A stretch of DNA of 64,000 nt from Saccharothrix carnea (GTDB taxonomy: Bacteria; Actinomycetota; Actinomycetes; Mycobacteriales; Pseudonocardiaceae). Location of the stretch: the NCBI RefSeq assembly GCF_003014735.1, contig NZ_PYAX01000003.1, positions 558,001 through 622,000 of the forward strand, in the 5' to 3' direction. This document shows, in pieces, positions 41,387-50,472 of this stretch. Position 1 is the stretch's first letter, and every line of letters begins with the position of its first letter. The position numbers and the translations under genes were made by a program. The notes beneath the pieces were generated by a model. It was not told the DNA's origin and did not search any database. It worked only from the letters and a program-made list of their open reading frames with translations.

Positions 41387-42103
41387 ATGACCACCGCGAT
41401 GGAAGTGCGCAGGCTGTTCAACGTCACGCAGGAGACCCGGTTCCACTTCAACCACTGGTACAGCAGGCGCAAGCACGTCGTGGCGCACGTGATGGCGCAC
41501 GAGTCCGTCGCCGTCCACCGGATCACCGCGGATGAGGTCGAGGCCGCGTGCCGCAGCGCGCCGCGACCGGGTCCGACCGACGTGCCGGAGATCCGGGACT
41601 GGCGGCCCGATTTCGCGTTCACGCACGTGGCTCACCACGTGGTCGAGGCGCTGGGTCGATTACCCGGATGGCCCGAGTTCCGCGAGTTCTGCGAGGCGGA
41701 CGAGCGGGCGCGGGCGATGTTGTGGACGCCGGCTCGTGAGGTGATCGCCGAGGTCGGTGCGGCGGGGCGGGACGCGTTGCGCAACCGGGTCGTGTCCGAG
41801 TTCCTGGGGTTCCTGCGGGACGTGTACGTGCTCGCGGTGCTGCGCGGGCACGGGCTGGACGTGCGGGTGCACCCGTTGGCGGACACCGTGTTCCGGGTGG
41901 ACGCGTGGGTGGAGCGGCTGATCCTCAACACTCGCGGCGGTCGGCAGCGGTCGGAGGAGTTGCTGGTGCACGCGATGCCGCCGTTCTTCTTCGCGGACTT
42001 GGGGGTGGGTGAGTACACGCAGGTGGGTGCGGCCGTGCTGCCGGCGCGGGCGCAGCTGGACCGTGCGGCGCGGCGGTTGCGGGACGTGCTGCACCCGGTG
42101 TGA
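41387..42103 (+). CDS. Uncharacterised protein upstream of vsr-dcm (candidate restriction partner)
   Basis: A 238-residue protein, ATG 41387 with a TACCCT -10-like box 15 bp upstream (leaderless type). Largely helical with His/Arg clusters (RFHFNHWYSRRKHVVAHVMAHE) and a C-terminal strand-helix section VHPLADTVFRVDAWVERLIL. No known nuclease signature is clear. Position directly before Vsr and a cytosine methyltransferase makes it a candidate restriction or specificity component of that locus; this is inference from order alone. Confidence 0.65.
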   Translation: MTTAMEVRRLFNVTQETRFHFNHWYSRRKHVVAHVMAHESVAVHRITADEVEAACRSAPRPGPTDVPEIRDWRPDFAFTHVAHHVVEALGRLPGWPEFREFCEADERARAMLWTPAREVIAEVGAAGRDALRNRVVSEFLGFLRDVYVLAVLRGHGLDVRVHPLADTVFRVDAWVERLILNTRGGRQRSEELLVHAMPPFFFADLGVGEYTQVGAAVLPARAQLDRAARRLRDVLHPV

Positions 42104-42144
42104 GGCCGCGTCCGGCGTGCGCGACGGGGTGCCATCATGGCCGG

Positions 42145-42570
42145 GTGCCGAACCTGGAGACGACGGACGACGTCCGCGCCCGGATGAGCAAGCAGCGTTC
42201 CCGTGACACGGGCATCGAGGTGGCGTTGCGGCGTGAACTGCACCGGCTGGGGCTGCGCTACCGGGTGCACCAGCGGCCGGTGCGCGCGGTCCGGCGTGAG
42301 GCGGACGTGGTTTTCGGGCCGGCCAAGGTGGCGGTGTTCGTGGACGGGTGCTTCTGGCACGGCTGCCCGGAGCACGGCACGTGGCCCAAGCGCAACGGCG
42401 AGTTCTGGCGGACGAAGATCGAGACGAACCAGGCTCGTGACGCGAACACCGACCAGGTGCTGGCGGAGGCGGGGTGGCTCGCGGTCCGGGTGTGGGAGCA
42501 CGAGGACCCGGCCGACGCGGCGAGTCGGGTGCGGACCACGGTCTTGCGGCGGCGCGGTCGGCTAGCCTGA
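42145..42570 (+). CDS. vsr: Very short patch repair endonuclease
   Basis: A 141-residue Vsr-type nickase that cuts next to T:G mismatches arising by deamination of 5-methylcytosine. Signatures are SKQRSRDTGIEVALRRELH, RREADVVF (catalytic Asp) and the zinc/active site VDGCFWHGCPEHG, followed by FWRTKIETNQARD. GTG 42145 used; an internal ATG at 42184 is possible. Stops 4 bp before the methyltransferase start, the usual companion arrangement. Confidence 0.94.
   Translation: MPNLETTDDVRARMSKQRSRDTGIEVALRRELHRLGLRYRVHQRPVRAVRREADVVFGPAKVAVFVDGCFWHGCPEHGTWPKRNGEFWRTKIETNQARDANTDQVLAEAGWLAVRVWEHEDPADAASRVRTTVLRRRGRLA
42563..42568 (+). promoter_or_regulatory. -10 box for a probable leaderless dcm transcript
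   Basis: TAGCCT sits 12 bp before GTG 42575 and overlaps the vsr stop codon. No ribosome-binding site lies between, so the methyltransferase may be expressed from its own leaderless promoter. Confidence 0.4.
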
Positions 42571-42574
42571 GCTC

Positions 42575-43672
42575 GTGCTGTCCATGATCGACCTGTTCGC
42601 CGGCTGCGGCGGCATGACCTCCGGGTTCGCCGCGGCGGGCGGCTACCGGCCGGTCATGGCGGTCGAGTGGGACCTGCACGCGGCAGCCACGTACGCGGCG
42701 AACTTCGGCGACGACCACATCCGCTGGTCGGACATCGCGGCCGTGCCGGACAGCGAGATCCCCGAGGTCGACGTGATCGTGGGTGGTCCGCCGTGCCAGG
42801 GTTTCTCGAACCTGGGCTCGAAGGACGTCGACGACCCGCGCAACTCGCTGTGGCGCGAATACCTGCGGTTCGTGCGGCGGGCCCGGCCGGCGGTGTTCGT
42901 GATCGAGAACGTCGACCGGTTCCTGGCGTCGACGGAGTTCGCGTTGCTGCAGGCCGAGACCGAGGGCTACGAGCTGAGCTACGGCATCCTGCTGGCGGCG
43001 GATTTCGGCGTGCCGCAGCGACGTCGGCGGACGATCGTGATCGGCTCGCGGATCGGGCCGATCCCGTTGCCGACCGCAACGCACCCGCGTGGGCGTTGGC
43101 ACACGGTGGGTGACGTGCTGCGCGGGCTGCCGGAACGGCCGGTGACGACCGCGTTGCCGGACTCGGTGGTGGAGTTCTTCGGGCGGGAGCTGCCCGGGCC
43201 GTTCAAGAGCCCGGACTTGCACATCGGTCGCAACCCCACGCCGTTGTCGCTGGAGCGGTACCGCCACGTCCCGCCGGGCGGCGGCCGGTTCGACGTGCCG
43301 CAGCACCTGCTGCCCCGGTGCTGGCGGGAGAAGAAGACCGGCACCACGGACGTGATGGGCCGGATGCGGTGGGACGAGCCGTCGCTGACCATCCGCACCG
43401 AGTTCTACAAGCCGGAGAAGGGCCGCTACCTGCACCCGCAGTGGGAGCCGGGCGAGGACGGCCACCGGGTCGACCGGCCGATCACGCACCTGGAGGCGGC
43501 GCGGCTGCAGTCGTTCCCGGACTCGTTCGAGTGGTGCGGCACGAAGGTCGAGGTGGCGAGGCAGATCGGCAACGCCGTACCGCCGTCGCTGGCCAGGGCC
43601 ATCGCCGAGCACCTCAAGCCGTACCTGACGGGCGCCGAACCGACCGCGCCCAGTTGCCCGCTCTGCCGCTGA
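42575..43672 (+). CDS. dcm: DNA (cytosine-5)-methyltransferase
   Basis: A 365-residue m5C methyltransferase with all main motifs: I DLFAGCGGMTSGF, IV GGPPCQGFSN with the catalytic Cys 74, VI ENVDRF, VIII FGVPQRRRRTIVIG, IX-X ARLQSFPDSF and RQIGNAVPPSLA. The target-recognition region (about 190-290) is compact. Recognition sequence unknown. GTG 42575 or ATG 42584. The adjoining vsr shows that the methylated cytosine is followed by mutational repair; no certain restriction nuclease accompanies it. Confidence 0.95.
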   Translation: MLSMIDLFAGCGGMTSGFAAAGGYRPVMAVEWDLHAAATYAANFGDDHIRWSDIAAVPDSEIPEVDVIVGGPPCQGFSNLGSKDVDDPRNSLWREYLRFVRRARPAVFVIENVDRFLASTEFALLQAETEGYELSYGILLAADFGVPQRRRRTIVIGSRIGPIPLPTATHPRGRWHTVGDVLRGLPERPVTTALPDSVVEFFGRELPGPFKSPDLHIGRNPTPLSLERYRHVPPGGGRFDVPQHLLPRCWREKKTGTTDVMGRMRWDEPSLTIRTEFYKPEKGRYLHPQWEPGEDGHRVDRPITHLEAARLQSFPDSFEWCGTKVEVARQIGNAVPPSLARAIAEHLKPYLTGAEPTAPSCPLCR

Positions 43673-43721
43673 CGCCTCGTCTCCCCCGAAATTGTCAGAC
43701 CCCTCCGCTAACGTCATCACC

Positions 43722-44252
43722 ATGACGACAACCACGTACGAGAACGCGGTCCGCATCGGCTCCACCACCTACCAGGTGGTGGCCACCGCCGACCCGGACC
43801 TTTCCGTCGACCTGACCGGTGTGGACACCTCGGGCGCCCTGGTGGCCGAGGGCACCATCCACCTGCCCGCCAGCGCGGGCGCGAAGATCGGCAAGCTGCT
43901 GGCCCAGGTGCTGGAGGCGTTGGCCAGGCTCAGCACACCGGCCCTGCCCGCGCCACGCGACCGCCCGGCCAACGCCAACCAGCCGTGGACGCCGGACCTG
44001 GACGCGGCTCTGCGCACCGAGTGGCTGGCCGCGACCACCGAGACCCCGACCGCCGAGCTGATCCGTTCGATCGCGCGGCGGCTGGAACGCTCACCCACCT
44101 CGATCAGGTCACGTCTGGCGAGGGTGGGCTGCGACCCGGACGTGCCGGGTCGGGCGCTGTCCGCCGAGGGCGCGCAGGTGTTCCACGTTCAGGGTCGGGA
44201 TCAGGGGCGGGTCAGGGGCAAACCCGATTCGGGAGGGGAAGGCGTGGAGTGA
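43722..44252 (+). CDS. Uncharacterised protein with C-terminal helix-turn-helix-like segment
   Basis: A 176-residue protein. The first 80 residues are a beta-rich region (VRIGSTTYQVVATADPDLSVDLTGVD), the middle is a Pro-rich hinge, and residues 90-140 (WTPDLDAALRTEWL... ARRLERSPTSIRSRLARVG) look like a Myb/sigma-4-type helix-turn-helix. The tail is charged. ATG 43722 has a TAACGT -10-like box close upstream. It follows dcm in the same direction and might sense or regulate the locus. No family name assigned. Confidence 0.65.
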   Translation: MTTTTYENAVRIGSTTYQVVATADPDLSVDLTGVDTSGALVAEGTIHLPASAGAKIGKLLAQVLEALARLSTPALPAPRDRPANANQPWTPDLDAALRTEWLAATTETPTAELIRSIARRLERSPTSIRSRLARVGCDPDVPGRALSAEGAQVFHVQGRDQGRVRGKPDSGGEGVE

Positions 44253-44291
44253 TGCTCGTGGTGGACGCGTAGGGCGAGGAAAGGACCTCTC

Positions 44292-44561
44292 GTGGAGATC
44301 ACCGGGCTCATCTCGGCGCTCATCATCGGCGTGATCGTCGGTGGCCTGGGACGGCTGGTCGTGCCGGGCAGGCAGAAGGTCTCGATGGTGATGACGCTCC
44401 TGGTCGGTATCGCGGCGGCCCTGGCGGGCACGTTCGCGGCGTCGACCATCGGCGTCTCGGACACCGCGGGCATCGACTGGATCGAACTGGCCCTCCAGGT
44501 GGGCCTGGCCGCCATCGGCGTCACCACCCTGGCCCGCAAGAAGTCCCACCAACCCCACTGA
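44292..44561 (+). CDS. GlsB/YeaQ/YmgE family membrane protein
   Basis: An 89-residue protein with three hydrophobic helices: ISALIIGVIVGGLGRLVVPG (containing the family G-x-x-G-R-L segment), VSMVMTLLVGIAAALAG and WIELALQVGLAAIGVTTL. This is the transglycosylase-associated/GlsB stress-response family, small inner-membrane proteins linked to general and pH stress. GTG 44292, with GAGGAAAGGAC upstream. Confidence 0.88.
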   Translation: MEITGLISALIIGVIVGGLGRLVVPGRQKVSMVMTLLVGIAAALAGTFAASTIGVSDTAGIDWIELALQVGLAAIGVTTLARKKSHQPH

Positions 44562-44706
44562 CCAAACCCATCGACCACCGGCAGGCCGCCCGGTCCAACC
44601 CCGCCCGGCCTGCCACCCACAACCATCACCCGGTTTGGCCCGGCTCGGCCCGGGCCCGGTTCGGCTGGCACGGCTGGGCCAGCTCGGTTGGTTGGGTGAC
44701 GAGCGT

Positions 44707-44755
44707 GGGCGGGAAGGGGTGGGCGGAGGCGGTTGGGGTGGGGGCGGGTTGGGGG
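44707..44755 (+). promoter_or_regulatory. Tandem G-quadruplex motifs before the SNF2 helicase gene
   Basis: Two canonical four-run G motifs lie on the coding strand: 44707-44723 (GGGCGGGAAGGGGTGGG) and 44735-44755, with runs of 4, 5, 3 and 5 G and loops of 1-2 nt. They end 29 bp before GTG 44785, so they would fall in the leader RNA or promoter. Confidence 0.5.
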
Positions 44756-44784
44756 TTGAGGTTGGGTGGGCGCATAGTGCTGGG

Positions 44785-47706
44785 GTGTTGGTGTTGCACG
44801 CGTTGGGCGTGAGTGGCGGGCGGGTTGGGGTTTGGGTCGAGGATTCGGCGTTGCCGGAGCGGGTTGGTGGGCGGTTGCCGCGGCGGGCGGTTGGGCATCC
44901 GTTCGCGGTTGGTGGGGAGGGGCTTGGGCGGTTGGTCGGGGTTGGGGGTGAGGTTGGGGAGGTCGTGATTCGGTTGCCCTCGTATGCCGGTGGGCCGGTG
45001 GGGTCTCCCGAGTTGGTTCGGGAGGACGGGGGTGCTCGGCGAGGGGTGGTTCGGTGGCGGGAGTGGGTGGTTCCCGTGGTGTGGGTGGAGGGGGTGGTTC
45101 CGCAGTCGCCGCCCGATTGTCGGGGTGGGGCTTCGTGGAAGTTCCTGGGTGATGTGCAGGAGTTCGTGAGGGATCTCGTGCGGCGGGGCCGGGTTTTGCC
45201 TGCGGTCGACGGGGATGGGGTGGCGCGGTGGCGGGCGGTGTTGGCGGGGGTGGACTCTCTTCGTCACGCGGCGTTGCGGGCGGGTATGCCGCCGTCGTTC
45301 CGTGGTGGTGATGGGCCTGGTGACTTGGTTCAGGAAGTGGTGGACCGGGCGGTTGACCGTGAGGTCAGGGTGGCGCTGCGGGGTGTGGACGCCGGTGGTG
45401 ACGGGGTGGTGGGGCGGTGGTTGGCCGGGTTGGTGGGTGAGCCGCGGGTGGTCGGGGATGCCGGGGCGTTGCGGTCGAAGTTGGCGGCTTGGCGGGCCAG
45501 TGGGCTGCAGGAGAGTCCTGTTCGGACGTGTTTTCGGCTCAGCTCGCCCGACCAGGGCGGTATGACGAAGGACGGGTGGCGGGTCGAGTTCCTGTTGCAG
45601 GCGGTGGACGAGCCGAGTGTGGTGGTGACCGTCGAACAGCTGTGGCACAAGCAGGACGCGGTGCTGCGGCGGTGGGTGAGCCGGCCTGAGGACGTGTTGC
45701 TCGGCGACCTGGGCCGGGCGGGGCGGCTCTACCCGGCGTTGGATCGGGCGCTCTCCGCACGACGACCGGTCGAGCTGGAGCTGGACGTCGAGGGCGCCTA
45801 CGACTTCCTGCAGCACGCGGCGGTGTTGGCGGAGGCCGGCTACGGCGTGATGCTGCCCTCGTGGTGGCGTCAGCCCCACCGGCTCGGGCTCCGGCTCACG
45901 GCCACCAGTCGCGGCACGGCGGGGCAGGTGGCGAAGGAGAGCGAACTCGGGCTGAAGGTCCTCGTCGACTACCGGTGGGAACTGGCGGTCGGCGACGAAC
46001 GGCTGACCGAGGCCGAACTGCAGTCACTGGCCGAGGCGAAGGTGCCGCTGGTCCGGGTCCGCGGCCAGTGGGTGCACGTCGACCCGAAACGCCTCGCCGC
46101 GGGCCTCGCGTTCCTGAAGCGGGGCGGCGGGCAGATGACGGCCGCCCAGGTCCTGCTGCACTCGGGCCTGCACCCGGAGGACGCCGACCTGCCGCTCCCG
46201 CTGAACGGCGTCAGCGCCACCGGCTGGCTCGGCGACCTGCTGTCCGGCGAGGTGGAGCACCACCTCGAACCGGTCGAGTCGCCGAGAGGGTTGGTCGCCG
46301 AACTGCGGCCGTACCAGAAGCGCGGCCTGGCCTGGCTCGCGTTCCTCGACCGGCTGGGCCTGGGCGCGTGCCTGGCCGACGACATGGGCCTCGGCAAGAC
46401 CGTGCAGCTGCTGGCGCTGGAAGCGCACAACCGCGCCCACGGCAAGAGGCTGCCGACGTTGCTGGTCTGCCCGATGTCGGTGGTCGGCAACTGGCAGCGC
46501 GAGGCCGCCCGCTTCACGCCCGACCTGGAGGTTCGCGTCTACCACGGCGCCGACCGGGCCCTCGACACCGACTGCGACCTGGTCATCACCACCTACGCGG
46601 TCGTCGCGCGGGACGCCGGGAAGCTCGCCGAGGTCAGCTGGGACCGGGTCGTGCTGGACGAGGCGCAGAACATCAAGAACAGCTCCACCCGGCAGTCGAA
46701 GGTGGTGCGCGCGTTGCCCGCCCGGCACCGGGTCGCGCTGACCGGCACACCGGTGGAGAACCGGCTGGCCGAGCTGTGGTCGATCATGGACTTCGTCAAC
46801 CCCGGCGTCCTGGGCACGGTCAACACGTTCCGCGCCCGCTTCGCCGTCCCCATCGAGCGCCACCACGACGAGGACGCCGCCGTCCGCCTGCGCCGGATCA
46901 CCGGCCCGTTCGTGCTCCGCAGGCTCAAGACCGACCCGCGGATCATCACCGACCTGCCGGACAAGATCGAGGTCAAGCAGCTGTGCACGCTGACACCCGA
47001 ACAGGCCACGCTCTACCAGGCCGTGGTCGACGACATGCTGGCCAAGATCGCCGAGGCGGAGGGCGTCCAGCGCAAGGGCCTGGTCCTGGCCACGATGTCC
47101 CGCCTCAAGCAGGTCTGCAACCACCCGGCGCAGCTCCTCGGTGACGGCTCGCGCGTCGCCGGCCGCTCCGGCAAGCTCACCCGGCTGGAGGAGATCCTCG
47201 ACGAGGCGCTGGCCGATGGCGACAAGGCGTTGTGCTTCACCCAGTTCACCGCCTTCGGCTCCCTGGTCGTGCCGCACCTGGCCGCGCGCTTCGACACCGA
47301 GGTCCTCTACCTGCACGGCGGCACGCCGAAGCGGCAGCGCGACGAGATGGTCCGGCGGTTCCAGGCCGAGGACGGCCCGTCGATCTTCGTGCTGTCGCTG
47401 AAGGCCGGCGGCACGGGGCTGAACCTGACCGCCGCCAACCACGTCATCCACCTCGACCGCTGGTGGAACCCGGCGGTGGAGGACCAGGCCACCGACCGCG
47501 CGTTCCGCATCGGCCAGCGCAACCACGTGCAGGTGCGCAAGTTCGTCTGCGTCGGCACGCTGGAGGAGCGGATCGACCGGATGATCGAGGAGAAGCGGGG
47601 GTTGGCGCACCTCGTGGTCGGCGCGGGCGAGGACTGGCTGACCGAGCTGTCGACCGGTGAGCTGCGCGACCTGTTCGCCCTGTCCGGGGAGGCCATCGGT
47701 GACTGA
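44785..47706 (+). CDS. SNF2/RapA-type helicase
   Basis: A 973-residue ATP-dependent DNA translocase. The N-terminal 470 residues are the SNF2 helicase-associated domain (GYGVMLPSWW, QMTAAQVLLHSG). The motor starts with LRPYQKRGLAWL, Walker A DDMGLGKTVQ, motif II LDEAQ, motif III LTGTPVEN, then the second RecA lobe with LKAGGTGLNLTAANHVIHLD and ATDRAFRIGQ. GTG 44785 (VLVLHALGVSGG) chosen. The first about 320 codons are very rich in GGG/GGT/GTT, unlike the normal GGC/GTC use afterwards. Overlaps the SWIM-finger gene by 8 bp, a known functional pairing. Confidence 0.92.
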   Translation: MLVLHALGVSGGRVGVWVEDSALPERVGGRLPRRAVGHPFAVGGEGLGRLVGVGGEVGEVVIRLPSYAGGPVGSPELVREDGGARRGVVRWREWVVPVVWVEGVVPQSPPDCRGGASWKFLGDVQEFVRDLVRRGRVLPAVDGDGVARWRAVLAGVDSLRHAALRAGMPPSFRGGDGPGDLVQEVVDRAVDREVRVALRGVDAGGDGVVGRWLAGLVGEPRVVGDAGALRSKLAAWRASGLQESPVRTCFRLSSPDQGGMTKDGWRVEFLLQAVDEPSVVVTVEQLWHKQDAVLRRWVSRPEDVLLGDLGRAGRLYPALDRALSARRPVELELDVEGAYDFLQHAAVLAEAGYGVMLPSWWRQPHRLGLRLTATSRGTAGQVAKESELGLKVLVDYRWELAVGDERLTEAELQSLAEAKVPLVRVRGQWVHVDPKRLAAGLAFLKRGGGQMTAAQVLLHSGLHPEDADLPLPLNGVSATGWLGDLLSGEVEHHLEPVESPRGLVAELRPYQKRGLAWLAFLDRLGLGACLADDMGLGKTVQLLALEAHNRAHGKRLPTLLVCPMSVVGNWQREAARFTPDLEVRVYHGADRALDTDCDLVITTYAVVARDAGKLAEVSWDRVVLDEAQNIKNSSTRQSKVVRALPARHRVALTGTPVENRLAELWSIMDFVNPGVLGTVNTFRARFAVPIERHHDEDAAVRLRRITGPFVLRRLKTDPRIITDLPDKIEVKQLCTLTPEQATLYQAVVDDMLAKIAEAEGVQRKGLVLATMSRLKQVCNHPAQLLGDGSRVAGRSGKLTRLEEILDEALADGDKALCFTQFTAFGSLVVPHLAARFDTEVLYLHGGTPKRQRDEMVRRFQAEDGPSIFVLSLKAGGTGLNLTAANHVIHLDRWWNPAVEDQATDRAFRIGQRNHVQVRKFVCVGTLEERIDRMIEEKRGLAHLVVGAGEDWLTELSTGELRDLFALSGEAIGD

Positions 47707-48511
47707 CTGGCACGGGTACCGCCCGCCGTCGCGCCCCATCCGGGTCGAAGGCGGCCTCACGCTGCGCAGCAAGCGGGGTGACATCGCGCGGACGTGGTGG
47801 TCGCGCCGGTTCCTTGAGGTGCTGGAGTCGTTCGGCATGGCCGCCCGACTCGCCCGCGGCCGCACGTACGCGCGCACGGGCCAGGTGATGAGCCTGTCCC
47901 TGTCCACCAGCCTGGTCGTCGCGCTGGTGACCGGCACCCGCCCGGAGCCGTACCGGGCGCGGATCGGGGTGCGGAAGTTCAGCGACGACGACTGGCGGCG
48001 CATCGAGCACGCGTTGGCCGACCAGGCGATCTTCGCGGCCAAGCTGCTGGCGGGCGAGATGCCGCCGGAGATCGAGGACGTGTTCCGCGACCTCGGCCTC
48101 ACCCTGTTCCCCGGCACGATGCGCGAGCTGCACATGGACTGCACGTGCCCGGACTGGGAAGTGCCGTGCAAGCACCTCGCCGCCACCTGCTACCTGCTCG
48201 CCGAGTCGTTCGACACCGACCCGTTCGAGATCCTGGCCTGGCGCGGGCGGTCCCGCGAAGACCTGCTGGACCGGCTCCGCGACCTGCGCGCCCCCATCCC
48301 GCCCCACGAGCCCGAGGCACGCCGGGAACCGCCGGACGACTCGTTCGAGGCCTTCTGGGCACGCCCGAAGGTCGCCGACGTCGTGCCGGACGTCCTCGAA
48401 CCGACCACCCGGCGCCCGGACGCCCTGCTCGACCAGCTGGAACCGCTCGTCGTGGACGGCCGTTCGGTGACCGACGCACTGCGCCCGCTCTACCGGCGGC
48501 TGGCGAAGTAG
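47699..48511 (+). CDS. SWIM zinc-finger protein
   Basis: A 270-residue partner of the SNF2 helicase. GTG 47699 overlaps the helicase stop by 8 bp. The SWIM motif is DCTCPDWEVPCKHLAATCYLL (C-x-C...C-x-H zinc ligands) near residues 150-170. The front part (RTWWSRRFLEVLESFGMAARL) is the typical SWF/SNF-associated arm. SWIM proteins probably bring DNA- or protein-binding ability to the helicase; the pair is thought to act in DNA repair or remodelling. Confidence 0.9.
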   Translation: MTDWHGYRPPSRPIRVEGGLTLRSKRGDIARTWWSRRFLEVLESFGMAARLARGRTYARTGQVMSLSLSTSLVVALVTGTRPEPYRARIGVRKFSDDDWRRIEHALADQAIFAAKLLAGEMPPEIEDVFRDLGLTLFPGTMRELHMDCTCPDWEVPCKHLAATCYLLAESFDTDPFEILAWRGRSREDLLDRLRDLRAPIPPHEPEARREPPDDSFEAFWARPKVADVVPDVLEPTTRRPDALLDQLEPLVVDGRSVTDALRPLYRRLAK

Positions 48512-48555
48512 CCGAAGCAGCACACTCCCGTCCGGGTGCGAGCAGCCGAATAAGT

Positions 48556-48567
48556 TACCGACTGGTA
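48556..48567 (+). promoter_or_regulatory. Palindrome upstream of the acyl-CoA dehydrogenase
   Basis: TACC-GACT-GGTA, a 12-bp inverted repeat with 4-bp arms inside GTTACCGACTGGTAGC, lies 30 bp before GTG 48598. TetR-type regulators of fatty acid genes often bind such TTACC/GGTAA-like elements; the regulator is not in the window. Confidence 0.4.
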
Positions 48568-48597
48568 GCGTGCGGCGGCGACGAAGGGAGAACCCCG

Positions 48598-50304
48598 GTG
48601 CTGTTCGACCCGAACACCCACGACTTCGGACACCTGGACGCGGAGAGCCGCCGCCTGCTGCGCGCGACCGTCGACTGGTTCGAGGAGCGCGGCAAGCGCC
48701 GCCTGATCGCCGACGACCAGGCCAAGGTCTGGTACACCGAGTTCCTCGACTTCGTCGCGCGCGAGAAGCTGTTCGCGACCTTCTGCACGCCCGCGACCGA
48801 GGCGGGCGGCGACCCCCACAAGCGCTGGGACGCCGCCCGCAACGCCGCGCTGAGCGAGGTCCTCGGCTTCTACGGCCTCCAGTACTGGTACGCCTGGCAG
48901 GTCACCGTGCTCGGTCTGGGCCCGATCTGGATGAGCGACAACGCCGCGGCCCGCGAGAAGGCCGCCGAACTCCTCGACCGGGGCGCGGTGTTCGCGTTCG
49001 GGCTCTCGGAGAAGGAGCACGGCGCGGACGTCTACTCCACCGACATGGTCCTCACGCCGACCGCCACCGGCTTCACCGCGACCGGCGGTAAGTACTACAT
49101 CGGCAACGGCAACGTGGCCGGCATGGTGTCGGTCTTCGGCCGCCGCGCGGACGTCGAGGGCCCGGACGGGTACGTGTTCTTCGCCGTCGACTCCCAGCAC
49201 GAGAAGTTCACGCTGGTCAAGAACATCGTGGACTCGCAGATGTTCGTCAGCGAGTTCCGCCTGGACGACTACCCGGTCACCGCGGACGACGTCCTGCACA
49301 CCGGGCCGGACGCGTTCAGCGCCGCCCTGAACACGGTCAACGTGGGCAAGTTCAACCTGTGCACGGCCTCGATCGGCATCGACGAGCACGCGTTCTACGA
49401 GGCCGTCACCCACGCCCACAACCGGATCCTGTACGGCAAGCGGGTCACCGACTTCCCGCACGTCCGGCAGAGCTTCGTGGACGCCTACGCCCGCCTCACG
49501 GCCATGAAGCTGTTCGCCGACCGCTCGGTGGACTACTTCCGCGGCGCCTCCCCCGAGGACCGCCGCTACCTGCTGTTCAACCCGATCACCAAGATGAAGG
49601 TCACCAGCGAAGGTGAACGGGTCCTCGACCTGCTCTGGGACGTGATCGCGGCCAAGGGGTTCGAGAAGGACACCTACTTCTCCATGGCGGCCCGCGACAT
49701 CCGCGCGCTGCCCAAGCTGGAGGGCACGGTCCACGTGAACCTGGCCCTCGTGCTCAAGTTCATGCCGAACTACCTGTTCCACCCCACCGCGTACCCCGAG
49801 GTCGCGACCAGGCACGACCCGGCGGACGACGACTTCTTCTGGCACCAGGGCCCGGCCCGCGGCCTCGGGCAGGTCCGGTTCCACGACTGGGAGACCGCCT
49901 ACCGCGAGCACGCGCACGTGCCCAACGTCGCCCGCTTCCACGAGCAGGCCCGGGCACTGCGGACCCTGCTCACCACCGCCGCGCCGGACGACGAGCAGCA
50001 GAAGGACCTGGACTTCCTGCTCAACCTCGGCCACCTGTTCACACTGGTCGTCTACGGCCAGTTGGTGCTGGAGCAGGCCCGGATCACCGACCTGGAGGCC
50101 GACGTGCTGGACCAGGTGTTCGACGTCCTGGTGCGCGACTTCTCGGCTTATGCGGTCGCGTTGCACGGAAAGGCGTCGTCAACGGAGGCGCAGCAGCGGT
50201 GGGCGGTCGAGCAGGTCCGCAAGCCCTTGGTCGACCAGGCCCGCTTCGAACGCGTCTGGAGCAAGGTGGCGGCGTTGTCGGGGGCCTACGAAATGCGCCC
50301 GTGA
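48598..50304 (+). CDS. Acyl-CoA dehydrogenase family protein
   Basis: A 568-residue FAD enzyme of the long acyl-CoA dehydrogenase group (about 570 residues rather than 380). The FAD/substrate region VFAFGLSEKEHGADVYST and GKYYIGNGNVAGMVSVFG are recognisable, as is the helical C-terminal domain (HLFTLVVYGQLVLEQA). GTG 48598 has GAAGGGAG upstream. It catalyses alpha,beta-desaturation of an acyl-CoA; chain length unknown. It stands alone with a palindromic operator candidate in front. Confidence 0.9.
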   Translation: MLFDPNTHDFGHLDAESRRLLRATVDWFEERGKRRLIADDQAKVWYTEFLDFVAREKLFATFCTPATEAGGDPHKRWDAARNAALSEVLGFYGLQYWYAWQVTVLGLGPIWMSDNAAAREKAAELLDRGAVFAFGLSEKEHGADVYSTDMVLTPTATGFTATGGKYYIGNGNVAGMVSVFGRRADVEGPDGYVFFAVDSQHEKFTLVKNIVDSQMFVSEFRLDDYPVTADDVLHTGPDAFSAALNTVNVGKFNLCTASIGIDEHAFYEAVTHAHNRILYGKRVTDFPHVRQSFVDAYARLTAMKLFADRSVDYFRGASPEDRRYLLFNPITKMKVTSEGERVLDLLWDVIAAKGFEKDTYFSMAARDIRALPKLEGTVHVNLALVLKFMPNYLFHPTAYPEVATRHDPADDDFFWHQGPARGLGQVRFHDWETAYREHAHVPNVARFHEQARALRTLLTTAAPDDEQQKDLDFLLNLGHLFTLVVYGQLVLEQARITDLEADVLDQVFDVLVRDFSAYAVALHGKASSTEAQQRWAVEQVRKPLVDQARFERVWSKVAALSGAYEMRP

Positions 50305-50472
50305 GCCGATCACGGCAAGGCAACGGCACCACTCGGCACCACTCCGACCGGACGGTGCCGCACACGTCCTTGCGGCTTAACGCGCACCCTCCGGGCGAAG
50401 ATGCGTCTTGACTGGTGAGTGCGCGTCCGTGTTTCGTCGTCAGCTACCGACGAACCGGAGGGAATCGCGCGC

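Noticed and set aside
44645..45879. Pro/His-rich minus-strand frame opposite the SNF2 N-terminus
   Set aside because: It is the complement of the G-skewed coding strand; PPT/HPP repeats without a start signal.
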